Assembly (NCBI GenBank): GCA_026874595.1
Contig: CM049307.1
Coordinates: 64,662,870-64,726,869, forward strand
Direction of reading: 5' to 3'
DNA: 64,000 nucleotides
Source: Sipunculus nudus
Lineage: Eukaryota; Annelida; Sipuncula; Golfingiida; Sipunculidae
Each line of letters begins with the position of its first letter. Position 1 is the stretch's first letter. The translations under genes and the position numbers were made by a program. The notes beneath the pieces were generated by a model. That model saw only the letters and a list, made by a program, of their open reading frames with translations, did not search any database and was not told the origin of the DNA. Positions 11,301-23,300 of this stretch are shown here, in pieces.

Positions 11301-14300
11301 ATATCTGCAGGCATTGCAAAAAAAAGTCTGTACAACTGTTTGATTTCGGAATGACGGAAGGACGGAATGACGGACATGGGTAAAACTATATGCCCCGGCC
11401 ACTTTGTGGCGGGGGCATAAAAATAGGGGGGTTAGGCATGACAACCCGACTCAGTAGGCAGTGATAATCGGGCTGGCAAGCCTACTTGAGTCATGAAACA
11501 AGCAATATCAAGGAATGCATCAGTGTCTTCCATCATGTAGCCCCTAGTAGTAATATTAGGCTTCAAATGATTAATGTTTAATTAACACAAGAGAACACAT
11601 GAACTCACAATCCAAGCTGAAACTTTGTCTCAATGGTAGCGACTCATTTCCTGCATCACATACAAGTTGGCTGCACCCAGTAACTTGGCCTGCCATGCCT
11701 GTATTCATACAGTAAGAAATTCAGCAAACATGTAGATGGGTTCACCAATATGCTGTGTTAAATCGGAACTTTTCTCCCTCATGTTAGGTATTGTTAGAAA
11801 TTACACTAAAAATGCTAACAATTGGTTAATGTCAATTGACAGTGTACCTGTAGACCATCAGGCCTTGTCAAAAATTATGAAAACATTTGCATCCTCATGG
11901 GGCCTTATAATGCATTCATCAAACCTAGATGTAAAGGCACTCTGACAGCCAGTAATCTGGTCGTAATGTCAGAGGGCCGATAATGGTGCTAGGAGGTGGG
12001 GGGTTCGGGGTGGTTTCAAAATGTGATGTTGGGAAACCCACTCTAGATACTGTTGGGATATTCAAATTCCCTGTATGTGGCAGATGTAAGAAAAACCCCC
12101 TTAAAACCTGAATAAAGTTTAAATTATCAGGGAATTGGTGCAGTATAAATACTATTTATTATTATTATTTTTATTATTATTATTGAATGTCTTCAAGGAA
12201 ATATGGCAAACTCTTCCTGCCTTTTTGATTCTAATGTTCAACATTAACTGTAAACAGTTACCATAAATGAATAAACTGTACAATAATTTGGGGAATAAAG
12301 TAATTCCTGTTACATATGTTTTACAGTTGTTTATTTTTTCTAGTATTTTGAACTTGTATAATGAACCTTTATTAAAATTGAACAACCATTCATTTTAAAG
12401 TGTTCTTAATACATTAAAATATGCCAGTATTGACAAGGTTCTGTTTGGGATTATGCATACTGGTGCATCAACACTTACCAAAGGCTCACTATTTTAAATT
12501 AATTTGATTGGAAATATTTATCATCTTATTTTTTATAGGTGAAAACAACACAGTTAATGAAACCAAATGCTGCTGTTAAAGATAAAACCACAAAATTTGA
12601 AACCCACACACAATAATCTGTATACACTTTACATTATGCTGCTTGTATATCAGGTTTACTAGAATTTTTAATCATTGAATGTCAGAGACATTTAGACATT
12701 AAATATAAACTAATTACAGACTGTTGCTACAAAATATTAACAATTAAGGTACAAGCTTTTAGAACAAAAATATTATGTACAATGAAGCCCTAACAGCAAG
12801 CCTGTGAGCATTCCTATTTTACTGGTTCCTAAGTTCTCCAATGCTGATCTCCCTCTCCTTAAAAAATTTCAAAATGTCATTTCATTTTATATAAATATAA
12901 AAAAAGAATAAAGGCTTTTAACAGAGTTCTACTTGTTTAGTTTTAAAATATTCATGTAGTAAGTATTGCATATTTGTAGCTAAACAGAAGTGTTTGGCTG
13001 AGTATGAACAAAATTATATATATCCTTCTTTTAATACAAGTCCCTTAAGACCCCTAGAAATGGAATCATAGGTTTTAATTTTATTAATAGGATAAATAAG
13101 GTAAAAAAAGGACTAAGAAATAAACTGCCAGTTTTTTAGCTCAGCTGACTGAAAGTCATCTGAGCTATAGCCATCACTCTTTGTCCGTCGTCCGTCTGTC
13201 CGTCCGTTACCCAGGCACAAATCGTAACCGCTGGACCTAGAACCTTGTAACTTGGGATTCTGAGAGGTCCATAAAAAATCTCCTTGGAAACCAGAAATTA
13301 TGTCTCTGTTACCCATATCCTTCGAGCTATGTGGCCCCAAAGTACCCCCCAGAAAAGTCAAAAATTTCATACAAAAACTTCAATATCTCATTAACTACTT
13401 GACTGATGGTCATGATTTTTGGCATACATATTGATCATGAGATGTTACATCACTTCCTGCAGACTGGTGGCGCCACCTGTATTTTTCGATTTTTTACGAA
13501 TTTTTTTCTCTATTTTTGAGACCTTTAAAAATGTGAACATCTGTTAACAAGGCACAAATCATAAAGACTGGACTTAGAATCTTAATTCTTGACACACTGA
13601 GAGGTCCATGAAAAATCTCCTTGGAAACCAGAAATTAGGTCTCTGTTACCCATATCTTTCGAGCTATGGGGCCCCAAAGTACCCCCCAGAATAGTAAAAA
13701 ATTTCATACAAAAACTTCAATATTTCAATAACTACATCACTGATGGTCTTCATTTTTGGCAAACATATTGTTCATGAGATGTTCGATCAGTTCCTGCAGA
13801 CTGGTGGCGCCACCTGTACTGTTTGATTTTTTACGATTTTTTCCTCTATTTTTGAGACCTTTGAGGATGCTGTCATCTGTTAGCGTGGCACAAATCGTAA
13901 CGACTGGACCTAGAATCTTCATTTTCGACACACTGAGAGACCTATGAAAAGTCTCCATGGAAACCAGAAATTAGGTCTCTGTTACCCATATCCTTCGAGC
14001 TATGGGGTCCAAAATTACCCCCCCAGAATAGTCAAAAATTTCATACAAAAACTTCAATATCTCATTAACTACATCACTGATGGTCATGATTTTCGACATA
14101 CATATTGATCATGAGATGTTTCATCAGTTTGTGCAGACTGGTGGCGCCACCTGTATTTTTCAATGTTCACGAATTGTTTTCTCCATTTTTGAGACCTTTA
14201 AGGATGTAGTTATCTGTCAACAGGGTAAAAATCGTAACGACTGGACCTAGAATCTTCGTTCTTGACACACAGGGAGACCCATGATAAGTCTCCATGGAAA

Positions 14301-17300
14301 CCTGAAATTTGGTCTCTGTTACCCATATCCTTTGAGCTATGGCACTCCAAAGTACAGCTCAGAATAATGGAAAATTTGATACAAAAGCTAAAGTATCTGA
14401 ACAACTAATGCAGAGATAACCATAATTGTTTGCATGGATATTGATCATGGAGTGTTTCATAAGTTTCTGCAGACTGGTGGCACCACCTGTATTTGTTCGT
14501 TTTTTTTTACGAAATGTTTCTGTATTTTTGAGACCTTTAAAGATATGAACATCTGTTAACAGGGCACAAATCATAAAAACTGGACCAAGAATCTTCATTC
14601 TTGACACACAGGGAGACCCATGAAAAGTCTCCATGGAAACTTGAAATTAGGTCTCTGTTACCCATATTCTTTAAGCTGTATGGGTCCAAAATACCCCCCC
14701 CCCCCCCAGAATAATGGAAAATTTGATACAAAAACTGCAGTATTTCAATAACTACAACACTGATGGTCATGATTTTCGGCATACATATTGATCATGAGCT
14801 GTTCCATCAGTTTCTGCAGACTGGGTGTGCCACCTCTATTTTTTTTCAAATTTTTACGAATTTTTTTCTTTTTTTTGAGACCTTTAAAGATGTGGTTATC
14901 TGTCAACAGGGTACAAATCGCAACAACTGGACCTAGAATCTTCATTCTTGTCATGCAAGGAGGCCCATGAAAGGTGCCTGTGGAAACTTGAAATTAGGTC
15001 TCTGTTTCCCATATCCTTCAAGCTATAGGACTCCGAAGTATCCCTCAGAATAATGGACAATTTGATACAAAAACTGAAGTATCTGAACAACTAATGCAGA
15101 GATCACCATGATTTTTTGCATGGATATTGACCATTAAGTGTTTTTATTAGTTTCTGCAGACTGGTGGAGCCACCTGTATTTTTGTATCTGCCAAAACGAA
15201 GGTCTGCGGATACTATGTTTTTGACCGAGTTCCTCCACCACGGCGGCGTTCGTTTCCAGAGAGCTCCTCGGAGACTAATGGACCGATTTTTCCCTAACTT
15301 ACACCTATTATCGGGTCACATGTGAACTGGTGCCTAACCAATTTGCGTTGACCTCTGACCTTTCCTCTCTATCCAGTGTCCATTTGTGGGTCTGTTTCCA
15401 CTCATAAACCCTCATATCTCGGGAACCGTTTGACCGATCAGGAAATAAAATTGATACAAATGTAGCCCTTGGATTGCTTTATAACATACACAAAAAATGG
15501 TGGTGCCACCTGTAACCATGTTTGCACAGTGTCCATCTGTTCATCTGCCTTGGGTTAAAATCACATATATCTCTGCAGTGAATTGATTGATTCACCTGAA
15601 ATTCGTCATGCGTATACATCCAGGATAGCTTTCTTGATTTTATGACAGGTGGCGCCACCTACCTTCACGTTCACGCTGATGACATCCAAGCTTATATCTT
15701 GGGAACCGTTTGACCGATCAGGAAATAAAATTTATACAAATGTAGCCCTTTGATAGCTCTGTAACATACACAAAAAATGGTGGCGCCACCTGTAACAATG
15801 TTTGCACAGCGTCTGTCTGTTAGTCTGCCGTGGCCTAAAATCACTCATTTCTCTGTAGTGGTTTGACATAACTGCCTAAAATTTTGCAGGTTTATACATC
15901 GTGGACAGCTTTCTTGATTTTATGACAGGTGGTGCCACCTACATTCTAGTTAACGCTGCACACATCGCAGCTCATATCTCAGGAACCATTTGACCGATTG
16001 GGCCAAAATTGTGCATGTGTTTAGATCTCACATAGGTCTTTATCATACACAAAACTCGAGGGGTTACCTGCAAAGATTTTTGCACAGTGTTTGTCTGTTT
16101 GTCTGCCATGGGCAAAAATCGCTCATATACATGTAGTGGTTTGACTTTTCTGCCTAAAATTTTGCAGGTGTATACAACTTGGACAGCTTTCTGGATTTGT
16201 GGTAGGTGGCACAACCTACATACACATTTAGGCTGCAGACATCCATGCTAATATGCAACATACCTCACTCTATTTCCCCTTGCCACTCAATCCATGCCTC
16301 ACTATCCGATTTTGGCAGATACATGTAGTCACTTGTCGGTTACCCGTATTCTAGTTTTAAAAGTTTACACATTTTTCTCTATTTTTGAGATATATAAATA
16401 CAGACTAAATCTTGGCCTGTTGGTTAATCTGTTTGATGCTTCAGTTGAATGGGTATATACTACCATTCTGATGATAAAATTTCCTTTTGCGAATCTCTTC
16501 CCAGTCAGCTGAGCGTCATGACCCATGGGTCACTTGTTGTTCCTTGGAAGTCAATTGATATAAATTACTATATCATTTGATCAAGAAATATTTTTTTTTT
16601 ATTTCAGTAATACGATTATGGGACATGAAAACATGTAACATTCTTGTAAAAGATTACAATTTTAAATTAAAATAAAACTGTGACTAAATAAACACAAGTC
16701 TGGCTAAAATAATATTAATGTGGCAAAACTTATAGCTAAAAACATTTTTTGCAGGAGAGTGGGCCCTGAAGTGTGTTCATTTACCCCTCAAGCACAACAA
16801 TATTTTGTTATGTTTATACTAACACCAGCCTGTGTTACTGTTCTGTTATAGTAAACCAAACATAGAGATCTGTGGCACATAGGTACTGTTCAACATAGAG
16901 CTGACCCCTTCCATGAGCCACTTGACTTCGAAGTTCTGCTTGCTATAGCTGTCACTAAACAAATTTTGTAATGTGGTCATACTATGAGTATATGAAGACA
17001 TGGGAATGTTTAATGAATAGCTTGAATGACAAAATGTGTCCAGAAAAATAAAGGGTATCAAAGAAGGAGTCTTCTTTTTTAATTTAATCTAATATTCTAT
17101 GGTGCATGTATGGACCATCCTTTTCTAATGCCAGCTAAACTAATTTATGAATTTTTTCTCAATTCTGTTGTGAATTGGGTGAGGCAGTCTTGCACCATTG
17201 TTCCAATAACTCCCAGTACCCGTGATGTTAACCTGAACCAGCCAACATGGTTGAAACAAATTGGAACCCTTGGTTCACCCTGGAGAGACCACTTATGCCT

Positions 17301-20300
17301 ATCACACAAACTGCCATCTCCTGTCCCCTGGGGATATCACTAACTCCAAAAAAAAAATAAATTAGACTTAACTGATAATGTTCCTTGATACCTGCACAAC
17401 TATTTTAATTTTCAGCTGAATGAAACTATTGATGGCATACACTCCCAATTTGCCAACTTGATAGCCAGACACACTAGCTGTAAACCACTGGACTAATATT
17501 TAATATCTTATAAAACTTCTATTTAATATCTTACACATCATATAAATCAGAGGAAGTGAAAATTTCCAAAGGAAATGGAAGGAACATTAATGTTAATTGG
17601 TATTGACCTTAATAATAAATCACCATGGTGACAACCTATGGAATGTCACACCTGGTTTCAAGGTCTGTTTTTGCTGATGTGTCAGAAGATCACATTTCAT
17701 TTAATAAGAAACACTGCCTGGGTGGCCTGGCCCAAGTACATGATTCAGATATTCTCTAAGAATGCGTTCAAGATAACAACTTTCATTGTTCTTCAAGCTG
17801 CATCATTCAGTTCTTTTTTGCTGGTTCTCCCAGATTTGGGGCAGCATTTAATATTTACAGTGGGAGAGGCCAGCTTTGTACTGCAGCAGTCTGATGAGAT
17901 AACCTTGTGAGCTCTAGGAAACCCTACCCCCTTTAGGTCACCCCAGACAGTGAACCCTGCAGGAACAGCCAGTACAGGAAATTGCAGATTTGCCATGGTG
18001 TATAGAACATAGTTGTGGTTTCGATATGATTTCCTGTTTCCAGGAGAATGTGACCTTTATGTTTCTGTCATTATCTAAATATGACCTAGACTAACTGAAT
18101 CTATATATATATAATTTATTTTTTGTGTTTTGTTTGGTTAACTTCAAAGGATACAGACTTACTGGGTTTACATGTTGTGTACTTGTTAGTCCGAGAGGAC
18201 CAGCATTCCTTACTCATAAACATGTGTATCACATTCTGCCATCCAGACACCAGCTAGACCATAATACCACACAGAATTAATGGGGTACAGCCTATCATCA
18301 ACACTTTCATGTATTTTTGTAAAAATATAACACCATGCATAAATCACAGACTTTTTATGTGCTGTGATTATAATTTATATAAACTAAAATGGAACCTTGA
18401 GTTTGATAAAATGGGGCTTAGTTATACTCATTCTTATTTTTTTAAGTTTATTAGTTATTTTTGTGCACTCACATAGTATTAATTGTATCCCCAGACAAAG
18501 TCGGGGGATACTATGTTTTCATACCGGTCCCGCAGCCGCCACAGCCGCCGCCGCCGCATATGAATCTTGTTGGCGTGATAACCAAAAAAATATTTCACGG
18601 AACTTTACCAAACTTGGTATATGTATAGATATGGGTAAGAGGACGACGCCTATTTAAAATGAGGTCATGACCTTTACTAGGGGAGTGTCCTTGACCTTGA
18701 ATAGGTCCAATTTTGGGGAAAATCACACAAATTCTTTAATATCTCAAGAAATCTTGCATGGATTTATCCCAAAATCAAGTTGATGGAAGATCATGGATAG
18801 GGTTGTCATGTTCCAGAAACTGGTGGCGCCACCTATTATTCTTTACTTGTTTTCTTGCTGTTTAATACCCCCAAAATTGCCACCTTACAGTACTGTGAGC
18901 ATTATAAGTCAAAAACTAATGGACAGATTTCTTTTATATTATGCATATACATAGGTATGGGTTATTGGATGATGTTTATTTAAATTGGGGTCATGACCTT
19001 TCTTATAATAGTGGCCTTGACCTTGAATATTGCCATATATGGTGAAAATCACACACCTCTTATGATATCTCCAGTGTTGATAGCCATATGGATTTCAAAC
19101 ATGACTTATGTATGGCCCACCACTAAAGTAAGAACCCAATAGGTTCTAGGGTCATGAGGTCAAAGGTCAAGGTCAATGGACTGGCATTTTAAAAGATACT
19201 GTGGATGCATTTTAAGCCAAACTTTCATCCTGGGTCTTTCATCTTGAATATATAGCTCACTTGCCAATAGTGGATGATCCATATAAATTTTGGGGTCACA
19301 AGGTCAAAGGTCAAGGCCACAGGAGCTATCTGTCCAAAAATTAGTTTCTGGATGATAATTCCTGCTTTTATTGATGTATGGATTTCAAACTTGACTTGTA
19401 TATGTCCCATTGGAAAAGCAAGACCAAAAATGATTTTGGGGTCATGAGGTCAAAGGTCAAGGTCACAGGAAACATCTTTAAAAAGATTGTGGATGCATTT
19501 TCAGCCAAACATTTCATCTCAGATCTTTCATCTTGCACATATAGTTCACCTGCCAAGAGAGGAAGAACCCTATCAATTTTGAGGTCACAAGGTCAAAGGT
19601 GAAGGTCACAGGAGCCATCTGTCCAAAAATTAGTTTCTGGATGATAATTCCTGCTTTTATTGATGTATGGATATCAAACTTGACTTGTATTTGACCCATT
19701 GGAAAAGCAAGACCCGAATCGATTTTGGGGTCATGAGGTCAAAGGTCAAAGTCACAGGAAACCTCTTTAAAAAGATTGTGGATGCATTTTCAGCCAAACA
19801 ATTCATCTCAGATCTTTCATCTTGCACATATAGTTTACCTGCCAAGAGTGAAAGACCCCTATCAATTTTGAGGTCACAAGGTCAAAGGTGAAGGTCACAG
19901 GAGCCATCTGTCCAAAAATTAGTTTCTGGATGATAATTCCTTCTTTTATTGATGTATGGATTTCAAACTTGACTTGTATATGTCCCATTGGAAAAGCAAG
20001 ACCCAGATTGATTTTGGGGTCATGAGGTCAAAGGACAAGCTCACAGGACACATATTTAAAAAGATGTGGATGCATTTTCAGCCAAACATTTCATCTAGGA
20101 TCTTTCATCTTGCACATATAGTTCACCTGCCAAGAGAGGAAGAAGCCTATCAATTTTGAGGTCACAAAGTCAAAGATGAAGGTCACAGGAGCCATCTGTC
20201 CAAAAATTAGTTTCTGGATGATAATTCCTTCTTTTATTGATGTATGGATTTCAAACTTGACTTGTATTTGACCCATTGGAAAAGCAAGACCCGAATTGAT

Positions 20301-23300
20301 TTTGGGGTCATGAGGTCAAAGGTTAAAGTCACAGGAAACCTCTTTAAAAAGATTGTGGATGCATTTTCAGCCAAACAATTCATCTCGGATCTTTCATCTT
20401 GCACATATAGTTTACCTGCCAAGAGTGGAAGACCCCTATCAATTGTGAGGTCACAAGGTTAAAGGTGAAGGTCACAGGAGCCATCTGTCCAAAAATTAGT
20501 TTCTGGATGATAATTCCTGCTTTTATTGATGTATGGATTTCAAACTTGACTTGTTTATGTCCCATTGGAAAAGCAAGACCCAGATTGATTTTGGGGTCAT
20601 GAGGTCAAAGGTCAAGGTCACAGGACACATCTTTAAAAAGATGTGGATGCATTTTCAGCCAAACATTTCATCTAAGATCTTTTATCTTGCACATATAGTT
20701 CTCCTGCCAAGAGAGGAAGAACCCTATCAATTTTGAGGTCACAAGGTCAAAGATGAAGGTCACAGGAGCCATCTGTCCAAAAATTAGTTTCTGGATGATA
20801 ATTCCTGCTTTATTGATGTATAGATTTCAAACTTGACTTGCATATGTCCCATTGGAAAAGCAAGACCCGAATTGATTTTGAGGTCATGAGGTCAAAGGTC
20901 AAGGTGACAGGACAGATCAAGGTCATAGGACCAACATCTTCAACAAGATTGTGGATTGTTAGATGGAAGAAACAATAAATATGCCAAGTGTCAGTATATG
21001 CTGCTAAAAATGGGGGTCTATTCTTAAAGGGGGGGGGGGGGGGGCTACTATGTCTGGGGATACTCTGGCACATGAGGTGCCAAGAAATGTCTAGTTTTCT
21101 GTGATATAGCATGTCCTGGAACCCTGTAGAAAGTACTGGTATCAAACCCATTAACTGCTGAGGTAACCTTTTTAATGGTGAATTCTTGATTTATTATTCT
21201 TAATCCTAATATGGGAAAATCCTAAATCCTGAAGACATCATTGTAATATTCCATCCTTTTTCACATGTTTACTTTCCATAGGTCTCATAATATACAGAAC
21301 CATATATAGAGCCCATCATCATAACAAGTGAGTCATAATAGGTGATCCGGGGGGGGGGGGGGAATATAATTGTTGTTAAGCAACAGTGCTTAATAGTTTT
21401 AAAAAAGTGCCGTAGATATTCAAAAATATTTTACTTGTGTTTAGTATTATTTTTTCATCTTGAAAACTACTTTTATGTTTATTCATTCACATATGAAGAA
21501 TTTTCAGACTCTTCTTTATTTAAGTGTTTCCATGGCTTCAGTTTTTAGCTCAGCTGACTATAAGTCATCTGAGCTATAGTCGTGGTCCGTTGTCCGTCCG
21601 TCCGTCTGTCCTTCCGTCCGTCCGTAGATGTGGCACGTTTTTAAAACCGTAAGACCTAGGAATCCAAAATTCAGCATAATGTTAGATGTCCCCAAGATCT
21701 CCTACCAAGGCGAAGACTGGGTCTTTGCGACTTCGTTCCTTTGAGAAATTAAGGAAAAACCTCAATTTTTTATTAAAATCCTATTTTCACACTTCAGGAC
21801 TGCCTAATATCAAAACCACTCATCTGTTTTTCCTCATATTTACCATAAATATTCTTCTATATAGTTCCTATGTACATGCCAGAAATTAAGTCTGTTAAGT
21901 ATAAATTCTTTAAGTTATGGGCCCAAACATAATGGACTTGGTAAAAAATCAGGGAAAATATTTACTCACTTAACATGAAAAATTTTGAAACTAGAGTCTA
22001 TTTTCCCAAGTATATAACTATGTTTAATTAAGATTCAATTGTTTACCCAAAATTAGATCTGAATTTTGTTAATTTTTTAAGTAATTAGCATAAAAATAAA
22101 ATCAGTACCTTAAATTTTGCCCAACTTTGACCATGGCACGTTTTTTTCCTGTAAGTACCATTGATTTAATTTTTCACAGCATGTAAACATAAATATTTAA
22201 TTTGTTTAAATCTGAAATTTGGAAGTAAAAGCTTGAAAATTAAGCTAGTTATTGATTGTTTTCTTGAGGCTCTATTGTAGTCATTTGCTTTTATTACAGA
22301 TTACAGATGCAGGGTCCCACTCCAGGTCACTGGAAGTCAGCTATGCCAGGGTTTCTGATTTGTTACAGTCACTGGGGGAGATCCCCTGCTGTGACAGGTG
22401 TACAATTATTCTCATATCACCACCCCAATATCACCCCCCCCCCCCCCCCCCCGCCACAAACCCAACCCACCAAGTGTTATGCAGTATTGTTATTGTTTTC
22501 ACTGTATCTCCTTAATTGTAACGCTGTTTCCACTCTGATATGCAAAAACTTTCTTTGAAAAAGTAATTCAAGATGTAATCCAGAAGATGCAATTTTGTGT
22601 AATGTAGCATTTTTAAAGAAATGATTTTTCTTTTAAATGATTTTACCAATCATAATGGAACCCATCAGTATGCTTAAATTATGATAAAATATAAAGCACA
22701 TTATGGATAAATAAAGACACAATTAAAAATTGTGAAATCTAAATCAAGTATTTTTTTTAGATATTTATTGTTTTGCAGATTTGAAAGATATATTTTTGTG
22801 GTAAAAAATAAATAAACATTTGTATGCATGATGTGGTGTTATCTGACAAGATTGAGATTTATGATGATGCAATTGAGAATTATGAATCAACTTTTATATT
22901 CAGATATATATATGTTATATTGAAAATGTATAGAAATATAAACTTAAATTTAAAAAAAAAATTGATGTGATAAAAAAATGAGGATTTATTATAAACATTT
23001 GTTCATTATTTTCCTGCATCAGCAGAATTTGAGATCAGGCTTTGTTTGCCATGTTTTATGTCATTAATTAGTTATATTTCAACTGTATACATTTCATAAA
23101 AAAAACATATATTTAATAATATATATTATACAAAAAAAAGATTCGATTGAACAAATGTGTAAACTACTGAAATGTCAACAGTTAATCGAAAAGCCAACTA
23201 ATGATCATGGTAATTGTACAGATCATTTGTTCACAAACTGCTCCCATGCTTCAGTTTCAACATTAGGAAACACATGGTCAGGTCACAAAATATTATTTGC

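Larger units (their letters stand above)
18483..21094 (+). mobile_element. Helitron-like element, family B, copy 1 (with 289-bp array)
   Basis: The 5' end TTGTATCCCCAGACAAAGTC continues to GGGGATAC, a hairpin with GTATCCCC/GGGGATAC arms. The 3' end has hairpin GGCACATGAGGTGCC, then AAGAAATGT and CTAG at 21091-21094, the Helitron-type arrangement. A G-run (about 21031-21044) precedes the 3' end. The middle holds a 289-bp tandem array. No Rep/helicase is present, so it is non-autonomous. It lies in the last MTTP intron. Confidence 0.8.

Noticed and set aside
19225-20736. Many 60-74-codon frames repeating every 289 bp
   Set aside because: Shadows of the tandem array; different frames on both strands are open equally.
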